This document shows positions 33,084-41,821 of a stretch of DNA of 64,000 bases, piece by piece. The stretch covers positions 62,001-126,000 of the forward strand of contig NZ_JAAFZH010000021.1 in assembly GCF_010435915.1 (NCBI RefSeq). The letters are read 5' to 3'. How positions within the stretch are numbered: position 1 is the stretch's first letter; every line of letters begins with the position of its first letter. Source of the stretch: Spirosoma terrae (lineage in GTDB: Bacteria > Bacteroidota > Bacteroidia > Cytophagales > Spirosomataceae). The position numbers and the translations under genes are program-made. The notes under the pieces were generated by a model. It did not search any database. It had not been told where the DNA came from and saw nothing but the letters and a program-made list of their open reading frames with translations.

Positions 33084-34505
33084 ATGACTATTCGCACCCG
33101 ATTGACCCTGCTCTTTGTACTGGTAGTCGCTTCAATTTTACTGCTGTTCTCGGTATCCGTCTATTATCTCTATGATCAGTTTCGGCAGCAGGAATTTGAA
33201 CAGCGTTTAAAGGAAAAAGCACTAACAACCGTACGACTTCGGGAGGATATAGGCGAAGTTCCGCAGGAAGATTTACCCGTTATTACCAACGAGCAGATTA
33301 CAATTTATAACAATCGCGGTGTAGTTCTCTATAATCAGGACAGGCAGCTCCCTCGCTTTCCGGTTAGTATCGGCTTCTTACGTACCGTAACCGACCAAAA
33401 GCCCCATTATCTTCGCCAGGGCGATACAGAAGCCGTTGGCGTCAGGCATCGAACGCATCGGGGAGAGTCATTTGTCATTGTTGCGTCAGGCAATGACCGG
33501 TATGGATTCAGTAAACTCCAGCGGTTACAGCAAATTCTGGTTTTCGGCTGGATTCTGTGCCTGTTTATTGTCGGTTTGGCGGGTTATTTGTTTGCCAGCG
33601 ATGCGCTACGTCCTATTTCAGAGCTTATTGCGCAAGTCAATTCTATTTCAGCTACCAATATTCACGAACGCCTTCGGGTGGGTCGCCAACGTGATGAACT
33701 AGCTAATCTAGCTCGTACCTTTAACGAACTACTCAGTCGGCTGGAAGTCGCTTTCGTTTCGCAACGAAGCTTCGTTTCTCACGCTTCTCATGAACTACGA
33801 ACCCCGTTGACGGTCATGATGGGGCAAATTGAAGTAACTCGTTTTCAGGCTCGTTCAACCAGCGAATACGAGACAGCCTTCGATGGCTTGCTGGATGAGG
33901 TCAAAAATATGATTCGTCTCGTCAATGGACTGCTGGATTTGGCCAGAGCCAGTTCAGACGTAGCTACCCTCAACTACCAGCCCGTCCGTATTGATGAACT
34001 GCTGTGGCTGGCTCAAAGCCAGATTGCCCACAAACATCCCGATTATCAGATCGATATTGATTTCGAAAATCTGCCTGATCAGGAAGAAGACCTGGTGATT
34101 GTGGGCGAAGAATCGCTGCTACAGACAGCTTTCCAGAATCTGATCGAGAATGGGTGTAAATATTCGCCGGATGAACGCGTTACGGTACGTATTGCTTTTG
34201 AGCCGGGTCAGGTTCAACTCACCATCAGCGACAAAGGCTACGGTATCTCATCCAACGATCTGCCGCATATTTTCGAGCCATTCTATCGCTCCGAAAACAC
34301 CATGACCATACAAGGTCATGGCATTGGTCTGGCGCTAACCCACCGCATTATCGAACTGCACAAGGGCCAGCTAACGGTCGAGTCAGTGATTGGCAAAGGC
34401 ACTACGTTTCGCATAACCCTTCCGATCAAGAACAATTTACCGAGCCGTTTGGCTCCGGCCCGACTCGATACCGAAGACCTTTCTTCGAGCCTCGGCAAAG
34501 CGTAA
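33084..34505 (+). CDS. HAMP sensor histidine kinase
   Basis: The start is placed at the ATG at 33084 (MTIRTRLTLLFVLVV), where the first membrane segment begins; the frame continues 23 codons upstream. The 473-residue product has membrane segments at about 8-30 and 155-175, a periplasmic domain of about 120 residues between them, a HAMP domain (ALRPISELIAQVNSIS), a HisKA domain with H236 in SHASHELRTPL, and HATPase_c motifs FQNLIENGCKY, ISDKGYGISSND and GHGIGLALTHRI. It is the cognate kinase of the preceding regulator. A CusS-like arrangement suggests an envelope or metal signal, but this is a guess. Confidence 0.92.
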   Translation: MTIRTRLTLLFVLVVASILLLFSVSVYYLYDQFRQQEFEQRLKEKALTTVRLREDIGEVPQEDLPVITNEQITIYNNRGVVLYNQDRQLPRFPVSIGFLRTVTDQKPHYLRQGDTEAVGVRHRTHRGESFVIVASGNDRYGFSKLQRLQQILVFGWILCLFIVGLAGYLFASDALRPISELIAQVNSISATNIHERLRVGRQRDELANLARTFNELLSRLEVAFVSQRSFVSHASHELRTPLTVMMGQIEVTRFQARSTSEYETAFDGLLDEVKNMIRLVNGLLDLARASSDVATLNYQPVRIDELLWLAQSQIAHKHPDYQIDIDFENLPDQEEDLVIVGEESLLQTAFQNLIENGCKYSPDERVTVRIAFEPGQVQLTISDKGYGISSNDLPHIFEPFYRSENTMTIQGHGIGLALTHRIIELHKGQLTVESVIGKGTTFRITLPIKNNLPSRLAPARLDTEDLSSSLGKA

Positions 34506-34558
34506 TTGATCATACTAAGCGGCATTCTGCTGATCTTTGCAAAACGTCTTTTTTGTTC

Positions 34559-35329
34559 ATGAGTTTTATCCAAACGGACACCTACGCCATTCGAGGGTAC
34601 GAGTGTGATGCGTTCGGGCGATTGAGCAGTACGGCTCTGATGAATTTTATGCAGGAGTCGGCCAATCGAAACGCTATCGACTACGGCATTGGCATCAGCG
34701 ATCTGGCCCGTCATGGGTATGGCTGGATGCTGATGCGCTTCCGGCTGCGTATCCATCAGTATCCACGTTACGGCCAAACAATCCGGGTCGTTACGTACCC
34801 AACTTTCGTGGAAAAGTATTTTATCTATCGCGATTTTCAGGTTTTGGGCGACGATGATACGTTACTGGCCGATGCGTCCAGTGTCTGGCTTGTGTTCGAT
34901 ACAACCAAACGCTCCATGGTAGCGTTACCGGCATTCATTCGTGCGCTTCACGTACCAACCGGTATTGAGCCAATGCCCAAACTGAACCTTAAACCAGACA
35001 TTCAACTAGACTTATCAGCTGTTCACGAGACAAAAGACATAGCCGTTGGCTGGACAAGCATCGATCAAAATCAGCACGTCAATAATGTCGCTTATGTTGG
35101 CTGGTTACTCGAAAGCATCAACAGAAATCGGCTCGAAACGCTGGAATTAGCTGAAATTGATTTAGTTTACCGTACGGAAACGCACTGGGGCGATCAGCTT
35201 CTGGTTTTATCGCAAGCCAGTAGCGGTGCTACGTTATCTCATCGGATTGAACATCCTCTTTCGGGCAAAGAGGTGCTAGTAGCCCAAAGCCAGTGGCGAG
35301 CAACCAGTAACGTATCAGCAGCAACGTAA
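34559..35329 (+). CDS. acyl-ACP thioesterase (FatA/B-like, double hotdog)
   Basis: 256 residues from ATG 34559 (a TTG two codons upstream is less likely). Two tandem hotdog domains: the first with GYECDAFGRLSSTALMNFMQESANRNA and GYGWMLMRFRL (quoted in parts: DAFGRLSSTALMNF and MLMRFRL), the second with the catalytic DQNQHVNNVAYVGW motif (Asn-x-His) seen in plant-type acyl-ACP thioesterases. It would release free fatty acids from ACP in the cytoplasm. It starts a three-gene operon with a DUF1338 oxygenase 15 bases on and a sugar isomerase-like protein. Confidence 0.88.
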   Translation: MSFIQTDTYAIRGYECDAFGRLSSTALMNFMQESANRNAIDYGIGISDLARHGYGWMLMRFRLRIHQYPRYGQTIRVVTYPTFVEKYFIYRDFQVLGDDDTLLADASSVWLVFDTTKRSMVALPAFIRALHVPTGIEPMPKLNLKPDIQLDLSAVHETKDIAVGWTSIDQNQHVNNVAYVGWLLESINRNRLETLELAEIDLVYRTETHWGDQLLVLSQASSGATLSHRIEHPLSGKEVLVAQSQWRATSNVSAAT

Positions 35330-35344
35330 CAAAACTCTACAACG

Positions 35345-36265
35345 ATGACTTCTTCTCCCAACAAACCTACTCATACTCAAACGCTTGATGGTGTTCTGGC
35401 CGGGTTGATGAGCCGCTATAGCGAGCGGGTTCCCGACGTACAGCACGTTATCGACGCTATGATTGACGATGGTATTATTCAATCGGCCAGCGACATCGAA
35501 AACGACCATATTGCCTTCCGAACCATGGGTGTACCGAATCTGGGCATTGCGTCGTTCGAAAAAATATTCCTGCATTACGGGTACGAAAAACGGGACGAAT
35601 ACAATTTCATTGAGAAAAAACTAACGGCTTACTGGTATGCGCCACCCGCTCCGCACTATCCGCGTATTTTTGCCAGTGAGCTGCGCGTTGATGAGCTATC
35701 GGAAGAAGCGCAACGAATCATCCATCGCTATACAGATACAGTGACGAGCGACCCGGTCGACGCGCTGGATCTGGACGACGCCAACGCCGTAGACCAATTT
35801 CTGCATCAACCGCTCTGGACCACCCCTACCCTGTCCGATTACCAAACGCTGCTGAAAGAGAGCGAATATGCCGCCTGGGTGATTTATAACCGGTATTATC
35901 TGAACCATTTTACCATCAGCGTTCATAACCTGAAACCGGGCTATAATACCATCGACGAATTTGTTGCTTTTCTGGAACGGAACGGCTTTAAGCTTAACTC
36001 GGCCGGCGGCACCATTAAGGTTAGTCCAGACGGCGATCTCCGACAAGCCTCAACAGTAGCTCAGATGATCGATGCTGAATTTGCCGGTGGTGATGTGTTC
36101 CGAATTGCGGGTTCGTACGTAGAGTTCGCCGAGCGACGAGTACTGCCTCCATTCCGCGACTTGCCCGCTGACCAGATTGGCCGCCAGCATCGACGCGAAG
36201 GGTTTGAAACAGGGAACGCCGATAAAATTTTCGAGAGCACCTTTACAACCCAAACCGGTCGATAA
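35345..36265 (+). CDS. DUF1338 family 2-oxoadipate dioxygenase/decarboxylase-like protein
   Basis: 306 residues of the DUF1338 fold. Metal ligands expected from the characterised HglS enzyme are present as H55 (ENDHIAFRT), H188 (YLNHFTISVHNL) and E260 (SYVEFAERRV). HglS converts 2-oxoadipate to D-2-hydroxyglutarate with O2 in lysine and pipecolate breakdown; DUF1338 proteins of this short type are common in Bacteroidota, and the substrate here is not confirmed. It is cytoplasmic and sits 15 bases after the thioesterase gene, in one operon. Confidence 0.85.
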   Translation: MTSSPNKPTHTQTLDGVLAGLMSRYSERVPDVQHVIDAMIDDGIIQSASDIENDHIAFRTMGVPNLGIASFEKIFLHYGYEKRDEYNFIEKKLTAYWYAPPAPHYPRIFASELRVDELSEEAQRIIHRYTDTVTSDPVDALDLDDANAVDQFLHQPLWTTPTLSDYQTLLKESEYAAWVIYNRYYLNHFTISVHNLKPGYNTIDEFVAFLERNGFKLNSAGGTIKVSPDGDLRQASTVAQMIDAEFAGGDVFRIAGSYVEFAERRVLPPFRDLPADQIGRQHRREGFETGNADKIFESTFTTQTGR

Positions 36266-36290
36266 CCCTACCTCCTAAACCCACAACGCC

Positions 36291-37127
36291 ATGACCTCAA
36301 AACTAACCTTCTTATTTGTCGGGCTTTTCGTCAGTTTTGCTGCTTTGGCACAGAAAGCGGCCCCTGTCGGCATACAGTTGTATAGCTTTCGCGACCAGTT
36401 TGCGAAAGATGTGCCGGGTACGATGGCGAAAGTGAAACAGATGGGTTTCCGCGAAGCCGAGATTGCCGGAACCTACGGATTAAGTCTGACTGATTTCCGC
36501 AAACTCCTGGATCAGAATGGGATCAAAGCCATCAGTACGGGGGCCAGCTTCGAGGATCTGGATAGTAATGTCCCAAAAATTCTGGCCGAAGCGAAAGCAC
36601 TCGGTGCTAAATACGTAACGTGCGCCTGGATTCCTCATCCCGGCGATATGTTCAGGATTCAGGACGCCGACCAGGCCATTGATGTATTTAATACCGCCGG
36701 ACGATTATTGGCTGATAATGGCATTACGTTCTGTTACCACACCCACGGCTACGAATTTCAGACGTACGAAAATGGTACGTTCTTCGACTATCTGGCGGCA
36801 AACCTAAACCCAAAGTACGTTAACTTTGAAATGGACGTATTTTGGGTCAAAGCTCCCGGCTATAATCCCGTTGCTCTGCTGCAAAAGTATCCGAAACGGT
36901 TCCTTCTAATGCACCTCAAAGATCGAAAGCCCGGAACCCCCGACACCAATACGGGCCACTCGGACATAGAATCCAACGTAACGCTTGGCCAGGGCGATGT
37001 GGGTATTGCCGGGATCATGAAACAGGCTAAAAAATCAGGCGTAAAGCATTTCTTCATCGAAGACGAATCGTCGCGCTCGATGGAACAGGTACCAGCCAGC
37101 CTGACCTTTCTGGAAAGTCTGAAATAG
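36291..37127 (+). CDS. periplasmic sugar phosphate isomerase/epimerase-like TIM barrel
   Basis: 278 residues with a signal peptide (MTSKLTFLFVGLFVSFAALAQ). The xylose-isomerase-like TIM barrel has GIQLYSFRDQF, GFREAEIAGTYG, WIPHPGDM, CYHTHGYEF, FEMDVFWVKAPG, LLMHLKDRKPG and FFIEDESSRS, carrying the expected metal-binding Glu/Asp/His residues. Such secreted AP-endonuclease-2-fold proteins are frequent in Cytophagales and often act on keto sugars or remain unassigned. It is the last gene of the operon, 25 bases after the DUF1338 gene, and ends in a stem-loop. Confidence 0.82.
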   Translation: MTSKLTFLFVGLFVSFAALAQKAAPVGIQLYSFRDQFAKDVPGTMAKVKQMGFREAEIAGTYGLSLTDFRKLLDQNGIKAISTGASFEDLDSNVPKILAEAKALGAKYVTCAWIPHPGDMFRIQDADQAIDVFNTAGRLLADNGITFCYHTHGYEFQTYENGTFFDYLAANLNPKYVNFEMDVFWVKAPGYNPVALLQKYPKRFLLMHLKDRKPGTPDTNTGHSDIESNVTLGQGDVGIAGIMKQAKKSGVKHFFIEDESSRSMEQVPASLTFLESLK

Positions 37128-37135
37128 CCCGAAAT

Positions 37136-37168
37136 TCGTTGTGACGATGCTACGTATCGTCACAACGA
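37136..37168. terminator. stem-loop between convergent genes
   Basis: TCGTTGTGACGAT (37136-37148) pairs perfectly with ATCGTCACAACGA (37156-37168) around a 7-base loop. No T run is present, so it may act as an mRNA end stabiliser or a weak terminator for both sides. Confidence 0.65.
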
Positions 37169-37173
37169 CTCCA

Positions 37174-37629
37174 TTAATTGCCCTGACTTTTTGTGCCGCT
37201 AAATACTTGCCGATACGTAATACCCTGACCATCGGTGAAGGAATAATCGACCGTAAAGTTTTTTCCGTCAGCAGTGCCGACTTTGGTTGTCTGGTAATAC
37301 AGGTCGAACGGAGCCGCGCTACCCTGGATTTTTAACTGGCCGAATGCATCCGTAAAATCCGATTCGCCCGTCTGTTTGATGGTATAGGTTGCGTAGACAA
37401 CTGAGGCAGAATCGCGTCGGGCCACTATCGTTCCAGACAATGATTCAGAACCGACCGTTAAGGGTAGTGGATAATTGTATAGCGTGATTCCCGCAGAGTC
37501 GTAGCGAATATTAGTCATCTCATACGTACCGGCCACCTGGGTTCCCGGATCAGGTGCTACGTCATTACTTTTACTACAGGCAGCAATAATCGATGCCAGA
37601 ACGAGGAAAAGTGCATAGTGTTTTTTCAT
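37174..37629 (-). CDS. small lipoprotein of unknown function
   Basis: 151 residues from the ATG at 37629 (MKKHYALFLVLASIIAAC, Cys 18); an earlier in-frame Met at 37683 would bury the signal peptide. After the lipidated Cys and a linker (SKSNDVAPDPG) there are about 120 residues with beta-strand character (VAGTYEMTNIRYDSAG, SVVYATYTIKQTGESDF, GTADGKNFTVDYSF), consistent with a small lipocalin-like barrel. No family was recognised with confidence. It stands alone, with a stem-loop on each side. Confidence 0.65.
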   Translation of the reverse strand: MKKHYALFLVLASIIAACSKSNDVAPDPGTQVAGTYEMTNIRYDSAGITLYNYPLPLTVGSESLSGTIVARRDSASVVYATYTIKQTGESDFTDAFGQLKIQGSAAPFDLYYQTTKVGTADGKNFTVDYSFTDGQGITYRQVFSGTKSQGN

Positions 37630-37699
37630 GAGCAGTCGTTTTCTGACTGATACGTCAAACGTCTCCTCATTGTGGCACCTCAAACACCCTATAAATCAT

Positions 37700-37732
37700 A
37701 ACAGCCCAAAAGTTTAACGCTTTCGGGCTGTT
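37700..37732 (-). terminator. terminator of the PLP-enzyme gene
   Basis: AACAGCCCAAAAG (37700-37712) and CTTTCGGGCTGTT (37720-37732) form a 13-bp stem with one mismatch that stays paired as G-U in the minus-strand RNA. The stem is almost identical to the one at 11027-11059. Confidence 0.7.
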
Positions 37733-37752
37733 AATTAGCAGTTATACTGTAC

Positions 37753-38814
37753 TCAAAAACAATACGTATAGATCGTTTCGGCCAGCGTCTGAATATCGGC
37801 AAACTCATGAAACGCACTGATTACGATCCGGGAGTTAGCCCTATCTGAAGCCGTCGGATAGGCAAACGAGTAGATAAATATGCCTTTCTCCAGCAAATAA
37901 GAATACAGATCATCCTGCTTCGTAAAAAATACAGGGTACCCTTTTGCCTGATTAAACAGGCCCGTTGGCGACAGCAGTTTTTCCGCCAGTATCAGGTTTT
38001 GCGTTAACCGCTCGCGGCCTTCTGTATAATATGCATCAGCCCGTAGATAGGCGTCAAGATAAGCAGGCGGAATTGGTGAGCAGGCGCCAAAAAAGGCGGT
38101 ACTACGTAACGCCTGGATACTAGCGGTATCCCCCAAAACAACACCGCCCGGCAATCCCATCGCTTTGGCCAGCGAAGCCGTTACCAGTAACGTAACATTT
38201 GGTTTTTTCGGCAGCTGCGGCCAGATACCGCGACCCTTATTCAGCACGCCCAGCCCGTGTGAATCGTCGACAACGAGCGTAATTAGCCGGTCATCGGGTA
38301 GATTGTTAACCCAGTCAAAAGCGTAATATTCTGAACGAACGGCTTCTATCGAATTGACCAGTATGGCAATGGGCCCGGTAGGTAGTGTTTTTAGTTGCTC
38401 GGGTAATTGAGCTGCCCAGTCGGCAAAATCAGTTGATGGCGTAGTCATGTTTGGGCTCGTCCAGATGGCTGGGTGCGCACCAGGTCCATGAAGACATACT
38501 ACGCTTTGGGCCTGTAACCAGTTTACGACTAGTTGCCCGGCCATCATACCAGACGACACCGTCAACGCCGACTCGGTCCCTACCCAGGTCGCTAGCTTTG
38601 CTTCGGCTTCCTCGTACACACCGATTCGTAAATTGCCGTTCCGTGAACTTCCAAACACAGTACCGTAGCGCCCGATACTCTCGACCAACAACTGCTGAAA
38701 ACCGGGATTTTGCTGAAGCCCCAGATAAGCGGTCCCACTGAAAAATAAATAGTCTCGGCCTTCGTGGCTGATAGAGCGGTCAGGAAGGCTGTTAATCGTA
38801 AATATGTCGATCAT
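37753..38814 (-). CDS. PLP-dependent alpha-oxoamine synthase-like enzyme
   Basis: 353 residues, aminotransferase class I/II fold of the BioF/KBL type. Visible motifs: YLGLQQNP and GSSRNGNLRIGVYEEAEAKLA near the N-terminus, SSGMMAGQ, the PLP-ring stacking and Asp segment VVDDSHGLGV (D184), and the internal aldimine Lys K217 in TASLAKAMGLPGG. It is about 30-40 residues shorter than typical 8-amino-7-oxononanoate synthases at the N-terminus. Family members condense an acyl-CoA with an amino acid (biotin, threonine or sphingolipid pathways); the substrate here cannot be told and no biotin gene is adjacent. It lies 160 bases after the dipeptide epimerase gene. Confidence 0.78.
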   Translation of the reverse strand: MIDIFTINSLPDRSISHEGRDYLFFSGTAYLGLQQNPGFQQLLVESIGRYGTVFGSSRNGNLRIGVYEEAEAKLATWVGTESALTVSSGMMAGQLVVNWLQAQSVVCLHGPGAHPAIWTSPNMTTPSTDFADWAAQLPEQLKTLPTGPIAILVNSIEAVRSEYYAFDWVNNLPDDRLITLVVDDSHGLGVLNKGRGIWPQLPKKPNVTLLVTASLAKAMGLPGGVVLGDTASIQALRSTAFFGACSPIPPAYLDAYLRADAYYTEGRERLTQNLILAEKLLSPTGLFNQAKGYPVFFTKQDDLYSYLLEKGIFIYSFAYPTASDRANSRIVISAFHEFADIQTLAETIYTYCF

Positions 38815-38974
38815 TTTATAAAACTATGCGCTGTGCTTTTAAATACAAGGAGTATAGCGATTCATTGGCTGAATCACATTACTTTCCATCAGTAAAGCGA
38901 TATAGTAGTAAAATTCGGTAAGATTGATTATCGCTCAAAGAACGGCTCCCCTTCCTAGGTAGCAACCGGCCGAA

Positions 38975-40000
38975 TCAGGAAGCTGGATCAAGCAGACGGG
39001 CGCCCGTACCATTTTCATCGGCGTAGATGATACGTCCATAATCGAACGTAACGCCCGTTGCCGGGTCATTGGCAATCAGCAGGGAGCCATCCAGATCAGC
39101 GTAATCGAGCAGCGGCAGCAGTTGAGCAATCGCCGAAATACCAACGCTCGACTCGGTCATACAACCAACCATAACGCGCAGCCCCAGGTCGCGGGCCTGC
39201 GTAATCATACGCCGGGCTGGAGTCAACCCTCCGCATTTGGTCAGTTTTATATTGATTCCGTGAAAATAACCTGCACACCGCGCTACGTCCTCTTCAACAA
39301 TGCAACTTTCATCGGCAATGATGGGCAAAGCGGTCTGTTCGTAAACTGTTTTTGCGCCTTCCCAGTCGCCAGCAGGCAATGGCTGTTCAATAAACTCAAC
39401 GTTTAGATCGGCCAGCACGCGCGACTTTACCAAAGTATCGTCAACCGACCATCCACAATTCGCATCGACCCGAAACAAAGCGTCTGTATGAGCCCGAAGT
39501 GCCCGAACAACGGACAGATCGGTTTCAGGCCGACCCAGCTTAATTTTATATAATGGCCAGGGCAGTTCCTGCATTTTTTCAACCATTCGCTCGGGTGTAT
39601 CAAGCCCAATGGTATAATTGGTCAGCGGACTGTTTGCCGGATCAAGATTCCAGAGTTTATAAAGTGGTTGTTTCTGCTTCTTCGCCCAGAGGTCCCAGGC
39701 CGCCTGATCCAGCGCACAAAGCGCAAACGGATTGTTGGCCAGATGAGGACGCATAGCTGCCCAAAAGGCTTCGGGATCGGTAATGATATAGGTTTCAATA
39801 TGACTACGTAGCGCTTCTAAAGCCGCTACCATTCCCTCCATCGTAATGCCGTAATAGCGTGTAGCCGTTGCCTCCCCAAATCCCCGGTAGTCGCCATCAC
39901 GTAGTTCAACAATCAGCGTCGGCTGCACATCCCGACTATCGTGAGCGATGGTAAATGTATGTTTTAACCGTAAATCGACGCGGTGAAGGAGTAATTGCAT
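38975..40000 (-). CDS. dipeptide epimerase (L-Ala-D/L-Glu epimerase type)
   Basis: 341 residues of the enolase superfamily, muconate-lactonizing subgroup. Catalytic bases are the Lys pair K152/K154 (YKIKLG) and K252 (NIKLTKCGG); metal ligands are D179 (RVDANCGWS), E205 (FIEQPLP) and D230 (IADES). The DxD motif (YADLDG, D302/D304) and the MTESSVGISA segment separate dipeptide epimerases from O-succinylbenzoate synthases, so this is not MenC. It would act in murein peptide recycling in the cytoplasm, converting L-Ala-D-Glu to L-Ala-L-Glu. No signal peptide. The PLP enzyme gene follows downstream. Confidence 0.87.
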   Translation of the reverse strand: MQLLLHRVDLRLKHTFTIAHDSRDVQPTLIVELRDGDYRGFGEATATRYYGITMEGMVAALEALRSHIETYIITDPEAFWAAMRPHLANNPFALCALDQAAWDLWAKKQKQPLYKLWNLDPANSPLTNYTIGLDTPERMVEKMQELPWPLYKIKLGRPETDLSVVRALRAHTDALFRVDANCGWSVDDTLVKSRVLADLNVEFIEQPLPAGDWEGAKTVYEQTALPIIADESCIVEEDVARCAGYFHGINIKLTKCGGLTPARRMITQARDLGLRVMVGCMTESSVGISAIAQLLPLLDYADLDGSLLIANDPATGVTFDYGRIIYADENGTGARLLDPAS

Positions 40001-40186
40001 GAACGAAAAAAATTAATGGCTAAACAACAGGCTTCTGGCTTTCTGTCTCTGTTTCTTTCAGCATTACAAGCCAATTGGTCGATTGGCAAAACCAATGATT
40101 CTCAGACCTATAAAACAGCGGCCGTACACATCCTATCCAAGGAGGCCGAAAGTTACGCGATGAAAGTCAAAAATGCAGTTTTCAGG

Positions 40187-41812
40187 TCATTTACAGTATG
40201 ATTCCATTTTAATTTTCAGTACCCATTCGGGCTTATCGACCAGATAATCATTCTGACGTAGCGGCCACGAGGCTCCACCGTCGGTACTAGCCCGAAAATC
40301 ATATTTCCGGCCAACTTTCAATTTATACGATGACACCTTTCGCTGCGTTCGGGTGGCCGTTATCAGATCGCGCCAGGCTTCTTTGCCCGGCTCGCTATAC
40401 TGCGTTCGTATTTCGGCAGGCAACGAGGCTTCATCCAGTTTCATCCCCGCCGGGCAGGAGAAATTAAACTCCAGCTTCATAACCGGCGGTACGGGCAACG
40501 AACTCAAATTAATGGCAACGGGGGTTTGATCGCACGTAGTACCGACTGCCGACCCCGCAATCAGCCCGCCTTTCGTCCCTTTTCCCCAGGCATCGGTTTC
40601 ATCGTAAATCTGCAGTTTAAGCGTCCGCCCTCGGGATTGATTATAAATTCGAATGAGCGCATTATTATTCACATTTGCATAGAATGAACTGACCTGAACG
40701 CCTGTAGTAGCATCGATCAGTTTACACAAGTAATTGACATCGACATTACTGAACTTGCTGTTAGCCACCTTAAATACCGGCCCTACGTCGCAAATTGATT
40801 CGGACCATGCCGCTACGTAGGCGGCCACGTCAGTAGCCTGAGCCTGGTATGATAACGTTCCGGTTTGGCTGTTGCGGACCACAACGCCGGGCGTTTCTTC
40901 CTGCCATCGACTCGTAACAGCGTCGTAACTATAGAGCGGTATCGAATCGCCCGCCTGAACAGCTTTACCCGTTTTCCGATTGATCGTTGCCGGGTTGATG
41001 TCCATCGACCAAGAAACGGGCTGCGATAGTTTCTTAACCAGTTGATACGTATCGTTATACACCTCAAACGTTACAGAGCCCGCTATAGACGATATACGTA
41101 GCGTTCCTAAGGAAAACTTCCCATTTTTTCCGTTTACGGCAGACATAATTCCGCTTCCCGGTACCTGACTGGTTGGATTGCTTTCCCGATTGTTGGTATG
41201 AATAATGGCCATTTTTAGCTTGCCACCAACAGCTTGATCGTCCCGATCAGTCAATCTGGTTCCCGACCGAATGGATACCGTTGCCTGATCAATTGAAGAC
41301 GGTTGTCCGGCGGTTGTTACGTCGAACGTTCCCGATACAGTACCATCTGCCGTAGCCTGCCCAAACGAGCGGGCAGCGGTTAATGTCTTAGGAGGTTTTA
41401 GCAGATTAATCCGCCGAATGGTGCGCGTTACGCGAGAGGGGCCAGTTAATGAAAACGGCTGTACTACGGTCAGATAATTTTCGGCGGCCACTACGGTTGT
41501 GAATCGAAAAGGCGTCTGAGCGGTTAAGGACGCTAAAGGAGAAGCCGCAACCAGCAGATTACCATCCGCATTGATTCTGAATCGGTTGGTATTCAATGTT
41601 GTAACAACCTGTTTCGAATCAGGGCCAGCCATGATAATTTCATTGACATTGGGCAATGGATTCCCGGCCGGATCATAAAAACGGCATTCAACCACCCCTT
41701 GCTGAATGGGGTCTTTGATTTTCAGTACAACGCCTTCCAGCGGATTCTGGCAAGTTGACAGAACGACTGGGAGTGCTACTAGACAACAACAGCCAAAGCG
41801 AATAGTCATCAT
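40187..41812 (-). CDS. large lipoprotein of unknown function
   Basis: 541 residues from the ATG at 41812 (a GTG two codons upstream and an ATG one codon downstream are alternatives). A lipoprotein signal peptide ends in VVLSTC. The mature chain is beta-rich with Ig-like segments (VECRFYDPAGNPLPNVNEI, SGTFDVTTAGQPSSIDQA, and a C-terminal YKLKVGRKYDFRASTDGGASWPL) and nine or so scattered Cys. It follows the outer-membrane-barrel gene by nine bases, so the two form an operon and probably a surface pair. No family was recognised. Confidence 0.7.
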   Translation of the reverse strand: MMTIRFGCCCLVALPVVLSTCQNPLEGVVLKIKDPIQQGVVECRFYDPAGNPLPNVNEIIMAGPDSKQVVTTLNTNRFRINADGNLLVAASPLASLTAQTPFRFTTVVAAENYLTVVQPFSLTGPSRVTRTIRRINLLKPPKTLTAARSFGQATADGTVSGTFDVTTAGQPSSIDQATVSIRSGTRLTDRDDQAVGGKLKMAIIHTNNRESNPTSQVPGSGIMSAVNGKNGKFSLGTLRISSIAGSVTFEVYNDTYQLVKKLSQPVSWSMDINPATINRKTGKAVQAGDSIPLYSYDAVTSRWQEETPGVVVRNSQTGTLSYQAQATDVAAYVAAWSESICDVGPVFKVANSKFSNVDVNYLCKLIDATTGVQVSSFYANVNNNALIRIYNQSRGRTLKLQIYDETDAWGKGTKGGLIAGSAVGTTCDQTPVAINLSSLPVPPVMKLEFNFSCPAGMKLDEASLPAEIRTQYSEPGKEAWRDLITATRTQRKVSSYKLKVGRKYDFRASTDGGASWPLRQNDYLVDKPEWVLKIKMESYCK

Positions 41813-41821
41813 AAACACGGG

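Noticed and set aside
38819-38848. TTG-N19-TAGTTTTA on the minus strand before the PLP-enzyme gene
   Set aside because: It would place the transcription start on the start codon itself, and one key base of the -7 box does not match.
38975-40000. Reading this gene as O-succinylbenzoate synthase (MenC) to pair with isochorismate synthase
   Set aside because: The DxD motif and MTESSVGISA segment point to a dipeptide epimerase, and the genes are 30 kb apart.
39995-40201. Rightward 68-residue frame between the epimerase and the lipoprotein gene
   Set aside because: It starts inside the upstream region of the epimerase gene and opposes both neighbours. Its composition shows no signal or family, and it lacks a credible start context.
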